Shown: positions 1 through 5,709, numbered from the stretch's first letter. The stretch: 6,463 bases of DNA from Rhodocyclaceae bacterium UBA6160 (GCA_002422995.1 DIUK01000041.1:1200-7662); one strand, 5' to 3'. The notes: generated by a model not told the origin, from the letters alone. Made by a program: numbers and translations.

Positions 1-1040
1 TCTTCAACTGCTTCCAATGGCCAGCCTGCCATATGAGTGGTTGCAATGTCGCCCAGCGCGGCAATCCAGTCGGCACGTTCGTTCAGGCATGGAATGTAGA
101 AAAATGTTTTGCCACCGGCTGCTATAAAAGCCTCTTTGCATTCCATTGCGATTTCTTCGAGCGTTTCCAGGCAATCTGCTACAAAACCTGGACAGATCAC
201 ATCTAATCGGCTAACGCCTTCTCGTGCTAACTTTTCCAGTGTGGCTTGGGTGTAGGGTTCTAGCCATTTGGCTTTGCCAAATCGCGATTGAAAGGTGATG
301 AGATAGTCTTCTTTTGCTAAACCTAAGGCTTCAGCTAGCAAGCGGCCGGTTTTCTGGCACAGGCAAAAGTAGGGGTCGCCTAAAGCCAGGGAGCGTTGCG
401 GCAGGCCATGAAAGCTCATCACCAGGCGCTCGCTACGGCCATTGGCTGCCCAGTGTTCTTTCACGCTATTGGCTAATGCCGCAATGTAGCCGGGGTGGTC
501 GGGATATTGTTTGGTGAAGCGCAGTTCTGGCGGGTTGCGGGTGGCTTTAATCCAGTTGGCCACATCATCCATGACGCTTGCTGTGCTGCTTGCCGCATAT
601 TGTGGGTACAAAGGCAGAATCAGTGCGCGTTCAACACCGGTTTTTTTGAGTGTATCGAGTACGCTGGCGATGGATGGGTTGCCGTAGCGCATGGCGTAGG
701 CCACTTCGACCTTGGTATGGCCACGCTGGTCGAGCAGCCCTTTGAGTAGTTTGGCTTGCCGCTCCGTGTGCACGCGCAGGGGTGAGCCTTCTTTTAACCA
801 GATCTGCGCGTATTTTGCGGCGGATTTGGCTGGGCGCAGGTTAAGAATAATGCCATTCAAAATCAGCCACCACAGGGCGCGCGGGATTTCGACGACACGC
901 GGATCCCATAAAAACTGTTTGAGATAACGCCGCAAAGCGGAAGGGGTGGGTGCGTCGGGTGTGCCTAAGTTCACTAGTAAAACGGCTGTCTTCTGTGCGG
1001 CGTGATGCGGATGCGCGGGTTCGGGGGTGTAGCGAGACAT
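1..1040 (-). CDS. hemH: Ferrochelatase (protoheme ferro-lyase), 3' end cut by window edge
   Basis: The enzyme inserts Fe2+ into protoporphyrin IX to make protoheme, the last step of heme synthesis, in the cytoplasm or at the inner membrane face. The visible 346 codons have no stop. Family signatures are clear: VLLVNLGTPDAP near residue 20, LPLYPQY around residue 145, MSFHGLPQRS with the expected catalytic His at 211, and PGFVADCLETLEEI with the expected catalytic Glu at 292. The His-Glu distance of 81 residues equals that of His183 and Glu264 in the Bacillus subtilis enzyme. IPCLNERADWI near the end shows that only a few C-terminal residues are probably missing, so a C-terminal extension cannot be judged. 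The ATG at 1040 is chosen because the homologous region starts soon after it; no good Shine-Dalgarno precedes it, only an A-rich stretch. It lies 42 bp downstream of hrcA on the same strand, so cotranscription is likely. Confidence 0.95.
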   Translation of the reverse strand, partial: MSRYTPEPAHPHHAAQKTAVLLVNLGTPDAPTPSALRRYLKQFLWDPRVVEIPRALWWLILNGIILNLRPAKSAAKYAQIWLKEGSPLRVHTERQAKLLKGLLDQRGHTKVEVAYAMRYGNPSIASVLDTLKKTGVERALILPLYPQYAASSTASVMDDVANWIKATRNPPELRFTKQYPDHPGYIAALANSVKEHWAANGRSERLVMSFHGLPQRSLALGDPYFCLCQKTGRLLAEALGLAKEDYLITFQSRFGKAKWLEPYTQATLEKLAREGVSRLDVICPGFVADCLETLEEIAMECKEAFIAAGGKTFFYIPCLNERADWIAALGDIATTHMAGWPLEAVE

Positions 1041-1082
1041 TATTTTTTGCCGCTTTTGCGGTATGAGTAAAAGGTTTTTTAT

Positions 1083-2102
1083 TTATGGCGCGGAGAGCGC
1101 TGAAGACAGCAGTTTGGCCGTGATGTCCACAATCGGAATTACCCGTTCATAGGCCATGCGGGTTGGGCCAATCACGCCGATGGAGCCCACAACTTGCCCG
1201 TCAACTTCATATGGGGCCGCTACCACGCTGCACTCATCCAGCGGCGCAATGCCGGACTCGTCGCCAATGAATACCTGCACGCCTTCGGCTTGGTCTGATA
1301 AAGCCAATAGCTGCGCTAAATGGGTTTTTTGCTCGAACAAGTCGAACAAGCGGCGAATGCGTGTCATGTTGGAAGCTAAATCTTCAACACCTAGAAGATT
1401 TCTCTCGCCGCTGATCACGCATTGGTCGGCGGTGTCAGTCATCACTTGATTGCCAGCATCCAGCGCAGCGGACATGAGGGTGGACATATCCGAGCGTAGC
1501 TGGCTTAACTCGTCCGTGATGCGTGTGCGAATTTGCTCGAAAGCCAGACCCACGCAGTTTTGGTTCAAATAATTTGCGGCGTAAGTAAGTTCTGCCGAGG
1601 TGTAATTTCGTTGTGTGAACAAAATGCGGTTTTGTACGTCGCCATTGTCAGTGACGATGATGAGCAAAATGCGTTTGTCAGACAAGCTCAAAAATTCAAT
1701 TTGCCGAATGCGCGGTTGCTGCCGACGTGGCACCACCACCACGCCTGCGAATGAGGTGAGTTGCGAGAGCAGTTGAGATGCATGACTGATGACGCGTTGC
1801 GGTTGATCGGGCTGCATCGCGCCGTGAATTTCGGATAAGTCAGTATCGTTCAGTGGTCGCACGGTAAGGAGCGAGTCAATAAACAGCCGATAACCTAAAG
1901 CAGTTGGAATGCGACCCGCCGAAGTATGCGGGCTGGTGATAAAGCCCATTTCTTCGAGATCAGACATGACATTGCGGATGGTGGCTGGCGAGAGCTCCAG
2001 GTTTGAGCGCCTGGCCAGAGTGCGCGAGCCTACCGGTTGACCGTCGGCAATATAATTTTCAATCAGTGTTTTGAGCAGGGATTGCGAGCGCTTATCTAGC
2101 AT
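1083..2102 (-). CDS. hrcA: Heat-inducible transcription repressor HrcA
   Basis: HrcA is the repressor that binds CIRCE operators (TTAGCACTC-N9-GAGTGCTAA) of chaperone genes, with GroEL modulating its activity in known systems. From the ATG at 2102 the protein has 339 residues, the usual length, and begins MLDKRSQ as most proteobacterial HrcA proteins do. The N-terminal winged helix is plain: SPATIRNVMSDLEEMG (residues 38-53) is the recognition-helix segment and HTSAGRIPT (59-67) the wing. The rest fits the GAF-like and dimerisation domains. An in-frame TTG at 2120 would add six residues but has no better ribosome site; neither start has a clear Shine-Dalgarno. No CIRCE is visible upstream or elsewhere in the window, so HrcA targets must lie outside and self-control through CIRCE is not supported here. 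hemH follows 42 bp downstream. Confidence 0.95.
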   Translation of the reverse strand: MLDKRSQSLLKTLIENYIADGQPVGSRTLARRSNLELSPATIRNVMSDLEEMGFITSPHTSAGRIPTALGYRLFIDSLLTVRPLNDTDLSEIHGAMQPDQPQRVISHASQLLSQLTSFAGVVVVPRRQQPRIRQIEFLSLSDKRILLIIVTDNGDVQNRILFTQRNYTSAELTYAANYLNQNCVGLAFEQIRTRITDELSQLRSDMSTLMSAALDAGNQVMTDTADQCVISGERNLLGVEDLASNMTRIRRLFDLFEQKTHLAQLLALSDQAEGVQVFIGDESGIAPLDECSVVAAPYEVDGQVVGSIGVIGPTRMAYERVIPIVDITAKLLSSALSAP

Positions 2103-2409
2103 GGCGATAATTCTAATCAATATTATTCATTGACGCATGTGTATCTCGATTGCCAATGGATCATCTGTCAGATAACGGGGTTTCCTGGGCGGGTTTTCCT
2201 GTGATTTCTCCCTGGCTTCTGGTTGCTTTATCACGCGGCTTACTTTTTTCTGTTTGACTATTTTCAGTAAAGCGAGGGGTTCGAGCTGAGCCGTACTGCT
2301 TCAAGTCGTTCTTGCGGGCGCAGGGGACGTGGGTTGGGCGTGGGTTCTAAGTATTTGAACATTTAGTGAATTATCTCTATCAATCTACAGGCGGGTGAGG
2401 CTTTTTTGC
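2103..2409. other. Divergent intergenic region between hrcA and rpsF, left part
   Basis: This stretch of about 300 bp separates hrcA (leftward) from the rpsF promoter (rightward). It contains no full-sized gene, tRNA, CIRCE or convincing hrcA promoter. An 11-bp palindrome, ATCTGTCAGAT at 2163-2173, lies about 60 bp upstream of the hrcA ATG; it could be an operator but is short. The segment from about 2161 to 2362 has coding-like open frames on the minus strand and is listed separately. Confidence 0.6.
2264..2362 (-). CDS. Candidate 32-residue small ORF of unknown function, possibly part of a repeat
   Basis: An ATG at 2362 opens a 32-codon frame ending in TGA at 2264. It begins MFKYLEPTPNPRPLRPQERL and ends SSNPSLY, rich in Pro, Arg and Leu. 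I cannot assign a family. The only ribosome-site candidate is a weak AGAG about 11 nt upstream. An overlapping minus-strand frame, without an ATG, stays open for about 60 codons between a TAG near 2349 and a TGA near 2161 and has a protein-like, polar and charged composition (for example NDLKQYGSARTPRF and TENSQTEKSKPRDK). Two neighbouring open frames with this character could mean a frameshifted gene remnant, a dispersed intergenic repeat, or chance. There is no membrane segment or signal peptide. Expression as a protein is doubtful; the entry marks a segment to compare with other genomes. Confidence 0.2.
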   Translation of the reverse strand: MFKYLEPTPNPRPLRPQERLEAVRLSSNPSLY

Positions 2410-2438
2410 TTGCCCTGAGTGCCGATGATTGCTATAGT
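2410..2438 (+). promoter_or_regulatory. Probable sigma-70 promoter of the rpsF-priB-rpsR-rplI operon
   Basis: A -10 hexamer TATAGT (2433-2438) matches TATAAT at five of six positions and is preceded by TG one base upstream (2430-2431), the extended -10 pattern. Seventeen bases upstream lies TTGCCC (2410-2415), a four-of-six match to TTGACA. Transcription would begin near 2445, giving a leader of about 60 nt before the rpsF ATG. Position and quality fit a strong ribosomal-protein promoter. Confidence 0.7.
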
Positions 2439-2452
2439 AGCGGGCTCACCTT

Positions 2453-2480
2453 GCTCCACCCGATACGCATGCGGGGGAGC
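2453..2480 (+). promoter_or_regulatory. Leader hairpin upstream of rpsF, candidate autoregulatory site
   Basis: GCTCC (2453-2457) pairs with GGAGC (2476-2480), and after one bulged A (2458) CCCG (2459-2462) pairs with CGGG (2472-2475), leaving a nine-base loop. The nine-pair GC-rich stem sits inside the predicted 60-nt leader, ending 13 nt before the AAGGAG ribosome site. In other bacteria the S6:S18 complex is known to bind a bulged hairpin in the rpsF leader and repress the operon; this hairpin is in the right place for that role, but I have not shown that it has the specific S6:S18 recognition bases. Confidence 0.5.
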
Positions 2481-2504
2481 TTCACTTAACCAAAAGGAGA
2501 TTGC

Positions 2505-2897
2505 ATGCGACATTATGAAATCGTTTTTATCGTTCACCCTGACCAGTCCGAGCAAGTGCCCGCTATGGTCGAGCGCTATAAAGCGCTGGTTACCGCCCGT
2601 GCAGGGGTCATCCACCGTCTGGAAGACTGGGGTCGCCGTCAAATGGCTTACCCGATTCAAAAGGTTCACAAGGCACATTACGTGCTGATGAACATCGAGT
2701 GCGATGGCGAAGCCTTGGCTGAGCTGGAAAATTCATTCAAATTCAACGATGCTGTGCTGCGCCATCTGACCATCAAAACACGTAAGGCTGTTACCACGCC
2801 TTCGCCAATGATGAAAGAAGATCGTTCACGCACGGCGCAAAGCGATGCCGTTGCTGTGCCTGTAGCAGAGGCAGCAGTCGATACTCCTGCTGCTTGA
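2505..2897 (+). CDS. rpsF: 30S ribosomal protein S6
   Basis: S6 binds the central domain of 16S rRNA in the 30S platform as a heterodimer with S18, whose gene lies two genes downstream. The 130-residue protein matches the family from the first residue: MRHYEIVFIVHPDQSEQVP, then IHRLEDWGRRQMAYPI, KAHYVLMNIE and FKFNDAVLRHL, ending the conserved fold near residue 100. The start ATG is fixed by AAGGAG at 2494-2499, five bases away. After residue 100 comes a tail rich in Ala and Val (PVAEAAVDTPAA) instead of the acidic, glutamate-rich end that RimK extends in Escherichia coli. It is the first gene of the operon; priB follows after 25 bp. Confidence 0.97.
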   Translation: MRHYEIVFIVHPDQSEQVPAMVERYKALVTARAGVIHRLEDWGRRQMAYPIQKVHKAHYVLMNIECDGEALAELENSFKFNDAVLRHLTIKTRKAVTTPSPMMKEDRSRTAQSDAVAVPVAEAAVDTPAA

Positions 2898-2922
2898 TCG
2901 CTGCGGTTGTTGAGCGTTTGCG

Positions 2923-3249
2923 TTGTCACAAAATTGTTTATCGAGCTCACGCAACCTCACGCAGTTATCCGGCATTTTGCACGAGCGTGGCGCCCTGCGG
3001 CGCACCCCGGCAGGTGTTGCGATTCTTGAATTCAGTCTGATGCACGAGTCGATGCAAATCGAATCTTCAGTTGAACGCAAGGTGTGCTGCGAAATGGATT
3101 GTGTAGCGATAGGAAATCAGGCGCAAATGCTGGCAACAGTCAAACCAGGCATCGCATTAATAGTGAATGGATTTTTAGCGGCACGCAGTTTGAGGCGGAA
3201 AACACCCGTACTGCATGTCAATACGATTGAATTTGTGGAAGGAAATTAA
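2923..3249 (+). CDS. priB: Primosomal replication protein N (PriB), TTG start
   Basis: PriB is a small single-stranded-DNA-binding OB-fold protein that works with PriA to reload DnaB at stalled forks. The 108-residue frame carries the family pattern NLTQLSGILHERGALRRTPAGV, LEFSLMHES, a central VAIGNQA segment and a C-terminal VNGFLAARSLRRK with HVNTIEFVEG, as in beta- and gammaproteobacterial PriB (about 100 residues). No ATG or GTG exists in frame before the conserved part: an in-frame TGA lies at 2911 and the only reasonable initiator is TTG at 2923, preceded by a weak TGAG. About ten residues (SQNCLSSSRN) precede the conserved block. Its place between rpsF and rpsR is the classic one. The stop TAA ends two bases before the rpsR ATG, so rpsR translation is probably coupled to it. 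The rare start and poor ribosome site suggest less product than the flanking ribosomal proteins. Confidence 0.9.
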   Translation: MSQNCLSSSRNLTQLSGILHERGALRRTPAGVAILEFSLMHESMQIESSVERKVCCEMDCVAIGNQAQMLATVKPGIALIVNGFLAARSLRRKTPVLHVNTIEFVEGN

Positions 3250-3251
3250 AA

Positions 3252-3536
3252 ATGGCATTTAAACCCAAAGGTAAGCTAGCAGCAGGTAAAGGAGGCAAAG
3301 GCGAAAAAGGCCGCAGCATGTTTAAACGGCGCAAGTTTTGCCGCTTTACCGTTGAAAAAATTGAGGAAGTCGACTACAAGGATGTCGAAATTCTGAAAGA
3401 CTTTATTGCTGAAAACGCACGCATCATGCCAGCTCGTATCACGGGCACCAAAACCGGCTACCAGCGTCAGCTGTCAACGGCCATTAAGCGTGCGCGCTTT
3501 TTGGCTTTGATGCCGTTTACTGATTTGCACCAATAA
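3252..3536 (+). CDS. rpsR: 30S ribosomal protein S18
   Basis: S18 binds 16S rRNA next to S6 in the 30S platform. The conserved body starts at FKRRKFCRFT (residues 24-33) and continues with DYKDVEILKDFI, ARIMPARITGTKTGYQRQL and IKRARFLALMPFTDLHQ, ending exactly as in other bacteria. The 94 residues exceed the 75 of Escherichia coli because of a Lys/Gly-rich N-terminal extension of about 22 residues, common in betaproteobacteria. The ATG at 3252 is supported by AAGGA at 3239-3243, eight bases upstream and inside the end of priB; an internal ATG at 3318 would remove the extension but has no ribosome site of similar quality. rplI begins 14 bp downstream. Confidence 0.97.
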   Translation: MAFKPKGKLAAGKGGKGEKGRSMFKRRKFCRFTVEKIEEVDYKDVEILKDFIAENARIMPARITGTKTGYQRQLSTAIKRARFLALMPFTDLHQ

Positions 3537-3550
3537 TCGAGGAGTAGACC

Positions 3551-4000
3551 ATGCAAATTATTTTGATGGAAAAAGTTGTCAACCTCGGTAACTTGGGTGA
3601 TGAGGTTAAAGTTAAAGACGGTTATGCACGTAACTATTTGATCCCCCAGGGCAAGGCCAAGCGCGCTACGGAAGCGAACCGCAAAGTGTTCGAAGCCAAG
3701 CGGGCTGAATTAGAAGCCGCTCAACAAGCGAAATTGGCGCAAGCGCAAGCGCAAGCTGCTACGCTTGATGGCTTGATGTTGCAGATCACCCGCAAAACCG
3801 GCATGGATGGCCGCTTGTTTGGTTCCGTGACCAACATTGACATCGCTGACGCGTTGAAAGCGCAAGGTCATGTGGTTGAGCGTTCCGCTATCCGTTTGCC
3901 CGAAGGCCCGCTCAAGGCTATTGGCGACGCAGCAATTGAAATTGCATTGCATAGCGACGTGGTTGCCAAAATCACTGTGTCTGTTTTGGGTGAGCACTAA
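3551..4000 (+). CDS. rplI: 50S ribosomal protein L9
   Basis: L9 binds 23S rRNA near the L1 stalk with its N-terminal domain and reaches out through a long helix to a second RNA-binding domain; it helps maintain reading frame. At 149 residues it equals the Escherichia coli protein. The N-terminal domain MQIILMEKVVNLGNLGDEVK-VKDGYARNYLIPQGKA is typical, an Ala/Gln/Glu-rich helix covers about residues 42-72, and the C-terminal domain shows GRLFGSVTNIDIADAL and IRLPEGPLKAIG. GAGGAG at 3539-3544 sets the start. The linker helix contains three perfect GCGCAA hexamers (3737-3754, Ala-Gln three times). It is the last gene of the operon, followed by two hairpins of which the second is a strong terminator. 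Confidence 0.97.
   Translation: MQIILMEKVVNLGNLGDEVKVKDGYARNYLIPQGKAKRATEANRKVFEAKRAELEAAQQAKLAQAQAQAATLDGLMLQITRKTGMDGRLFGSVTNIDIADALKAQGHVVERSAIRLPEGPLKAIGDAAIEIALHSDVVAKITVSVLGEH
3737..3754 (+). repeat. Three tandem GCGCAA hexamers inside rplI
   Basis: Three perfect copies of GCGCAA encode Ala-Gln three times at residues 63-68, in the long linker helix of L9. The unit is two codons, so gain or loss of copies would keep the frame and change helix length only slightly. Confidence 0.85.
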
Positions 4001-4033
4001 GATACCCAGATAGCCTTTGTCATGCTGGCCTGA

Positions 4034-4056
4034 TGTCTGGTGTCATTTGCCAGACA
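4034..4056 (+). repeat. Hairpin between rplI and its terminator
   Basis: TGTCTGG (4034-4040) is exactly complementary to CCAGACA (4050-4056), with a nine-base loop. It is followed by A residues, not T, so it is not a terminator by itself on the plus strand. It may protect the 3' end of the operon transcript or stop ribosomes and polymerase readthrough. Confidence 0.5.
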
Positions 4057-4100
4057 AAAAACGAGCTGTTCTCCAAGAGAGGCAGCTCGTTTTTTATTTT
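4056..4100 (+). terminator. Rho-independent terminator of the rpsF-rplI operon
   Basis: ACGAGCTG (4061-4068) pairs perfectly with CAGCTCGT (4083-4090), extended by five A-T pairs (4056-4060 with 4091-4095), and is followed by a T-rich run to 4101. Inside the loop TCTC (4070-4073) can also pair with GAGA (4077-4080). The A tract on the left gives a T tract on the minus strand too, so it could work in both directions, although no minus-strand gene ends here. It separates dnaB from the ribosomal operon. Confidence 0.92.
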
Positions 4101-4140
4101 TATCGCATCAATAACAGACATGACGGATTGCATAATTGAA

Positions 4141-4168
4141 AGGTAGTGAAGCTGAAATTTCACTACTT
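4141..4168. repeat. Inverted repeat in the dnaB upstream region
   Basis: GTAGTGAA (4143-4150) and TTCACTAC (4159-4166) form a perfect 8-bp inverted repeat around eight bases; an outer A-T pair and a G-T position extend it to 4141-4168. It lies between the rplI terminator and the DnaA-box-like array. It could be an operator for a dimeric regulator or a second, weak transcript-end hairpin, since TTATTTGTG follows. Confidence 0.55.
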
Positions 4169-4205
4169 ATTTGTGTGTTGCATGCCGTGTTGCACTGCAT
4201 TCAAT

Positions 4206-4258
4206 TTATGCACCGACTTTTCACAAGTTATCCACACAAGTTCCACAGCTTATCCACT
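4206..4258 (+). promoter_or_regulatory. Phased array of DnaA-box-like sites upstream of dnaB
   Basis: Measured against the DnaA box TTATNCACA, TTATGCACC (4206-4214) has one mismatch, TTATCCACA (4228-4236) is perfect and TTATCCACT (4250-4258) has one mismatch. All point the same way and start exactly 22 bp apart. Midway lie weaker six-of-nine copies (scored against TTATCCACA), CTTTTCACA (4217-4225) and AGTTCCACA (4239-4247), so a CAC core recurs every 11 bp five times. A 2-bp gap between 9-mers is the spacing described for cooperative DnaA arrays in Escherichia coli oriC. The array ends 53 bp before the dnaB ATG, in the expected promoter or leader region. No confident -35/-10 pair is visible here. 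Binding by DnaA is an inference. Confidence 0.65.
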
Positions 4259-4311
4259 TACAAGACCGTGCGACGCAGAGTAGACTTGTCGGCTTCACTG
4301 CGGAGATAACC

Positions 4312-5709
4312 ATGGCCAATGTTCGATCATTCAATCAGTCCCCCGTCCACGATCCGCAGGTGGCTGCGCTCAAGTTGCCGCCACACTCTATTGAGGCCGA
4401 ACAATCGCTGATTGGGGGCTTGCTGATCGACAATCCGGCGTGGGATCGCATTGCCGACGTAGTGCGTGAAAATGATTTTTATCGCGATGACCATAAGCGC
4501 ATCTTTCGCCACATTGGCAAGCTGATTCAGCGTGGTCGTCCGGCCGATGTGGTCACGGTGTATGAGTCGATTGAACAATCGAATGAAATTGATCAGACCG
4601 GCGGCTTGGCCTATCTTGCTGAAATCGCAAATGCCACGCCATCGGCTGCCAATGTGCGCCGCTATGCTGAAATCGTGCGCGAGCGCGCTATTTTGCGGCA
4701 GCTCGTTACAGTGGGCGATGAAATTGCGGGTCAGGCGTTGAACCCGGCTGGTCGCGATGTCAAGCAACTACTGGATGACGCAGAACGGAAGATTCTGGAA
4801 ATTGCCGAAACCGGCAACCGCGATAGCGGCGGGTTTGTGCAGATTCAGCCCTTGCTGGGCGAAGTGGTTGAGAAAATGGAAGCGCTGCTCGCGCGCGACA
4901 GCCAGTCCGACATCACTGGCGTGCCAACGGGGTTTGTCGATCTTGATCGCATGACATCCGGCTTGCAGCCGGGGGATATGATCGTTGTCGCCGGACGTCC
5001 TTCCATGGGTAAAACCGCCTTTGCGCTTAACATTGCCGAACACGTCGGTGTTGAATTGCGTCAGCCGGTGGCGATCTTCAGCCTGGAAATGTCCGGTCCG
5101 CAGCTCGCTACGCGCTTTCTTTCCTCCGTCGGGCGCATTGACCAAGGCAAGCTGCGCACGGGCCGCCTGACCGATGACGAATGGGACCGCATGACGGTAG
5201 CATTGGGCAAGCTGCATGAAGCACCAATTCATATTGATGAAACCGGTGCGATCAATTCAACCGACCTGCGTGCCCGCGCACGGCGCTTGCACCGGCAGTT
5301 TGGCAAACTCGGCCTGATCGTCATCGACTACCTGCAGTTGATGAGCTCGAATGGTTATGGCGAAAATCGGGCAACCGAAATTTCAGAAATTTCACGCTCT
5401 ATCAAGGCGCTGGCCAAAGAGCTGCAAGTGCCCATTATCGCGCTCTCGCAGTTATCGAGAAAAGTGGAAGAGCGCACCGATAAGCGCCCCTTGATGAGCG
5501 ACTTGCGCGAATCCGGCGCTATTGAACAAGATGCCGACATCATCATGATGATGTACCGCGAGGAATACTACAAACCCGATACGCCCGACAAAGGCACGGC
5601 GGAAGTGATTATCGGCAAGCACCGTAACGGCCCTGTGGGTACGGCACGCATGACATTCATTGGTGAATACACCCGCTTCGAGAACTACGCAGGCGGGTCA
5701 TCGCGCTAA
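4312..5709 (+). CDS. dnaB: Replicative DNA helicase DnaB
   Basis: DnaB is the hexameric 5'-3' helicase that unwinds DNA at the replication fork and recruits primase. The 465-residue protein has the DnaB N-terminal domain (LPPHSIEAEQSLIGGLL from residue 22 on), the linker, and a RecA-like motor with Walker A GRPSMGKT (228-235), Walker B LIVIDYLQLM with Asp339, and the conserved LSQLSRKVEERTDKRP, SDLRESGAIEQDADIIMMMYR and IIGKHRNGPVGT. No intein interrupts it. The ATG at 4312 has GGAG at 4302-4305 six bases upstream and gives the usual N-terminus; an upstream in-frame TTG at 4171 would translate the regulatory array and is rejected. It is separated from rplI by a terminator and 311 bp, so it is probably transcribed on its own. 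It converges with the gene at the right edge. Confidence 0.97.
   Translation: MANVRSFNQSPVHDPQVAALKLPPHSIEAEQSLIGGLLIDNPAWDRIADVVRENDFYRDDHKRIFRHIGKLIQRGRPADVVTVYESIEQSNEIDQTGGLAYLAEIANATPSAANVRRYAEIVRERAILRQLVTVGDEIAGQALNPAGRDVKQLLDDAERKILEIAETGNRDSGGFVQIQPLLGEVVEKMEALLARDSQSDITGVPTGFVDLDRMTSGLQPGDMIVVAGRPSMGKTAFALNIAEHVGVELRQPVAIFSLEMSGPQLATRFLSSVGRIDQGKLRTGRLTDDEWDRMTVALGKLHEAPIHIDETGAINSTDLRARARRLHRQFGKLGLIVIDYLQLMSSNGYGENRATEISEISRSIKALAKELQVPIIALSQLSRKVEERTDKRPLMSDLRESGAIEQDADIIMMMYREEYYKPDTPDKGTAEVIIGKHRNGPVGTARMTFIGEYTRFENYAGGSSR

Noticed and set aside
314..927. Plus-strand open frames opposite hemH
   Set aside because: They lie antisense to the well-supported ferrochelatase gene and show no recognisable domain.
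1050..1061. CCGC-TTTT-GCGG hairpin as a terminator between hrcA and hemH
   Set aside because: The stem is only 4 bp and no T run follows it on either strand; on the minus strand it is followed by A residues.
2270..2300. tRNA-like GGTTCGA on the plus strand
   Set aside because: The flanking bases do not form a T-arm and no acceptor or anticodon stem is present.
2270..2320. Sigma-32 promoter for hrcA on the minus strand
   Set aside because: CTTGAAG and CCCCTCGC occur, but about 19 bases apart, too far for the heat-shock promoter spacing, and the -10 match is poor.
2103..2504. CIRCE operator
   Set aside because: No TTAGCACTC or GAGTGCTAA, even with one mismatch in both arms, was found in the hrcA upstream region.
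4171..4311. In-frame TTG extension of dnaB by 47 codons
   Set aside because: The extension has no family similarity, runs through the DnaA-box-like array and lacks a ribosome site, while ATG 4312 has GGAG at correct spacing.
4101..4311. Chromosomal origin (oriC)
   Set aside because: DnaA-like boxes are present, but betaproteobacterial oriC normally lies by dnaA-dnaN or rpmH, and no clear AT-rich unwinding element is seen.
4768..5232. Long minus-strand open frame inside dnaB
   Set aside because: It is antisense to the helicase core motifs and has no family features; it is a shadow of dnaB codon bias, as are the other antisense frames in hrcA, rplI and dnaB.
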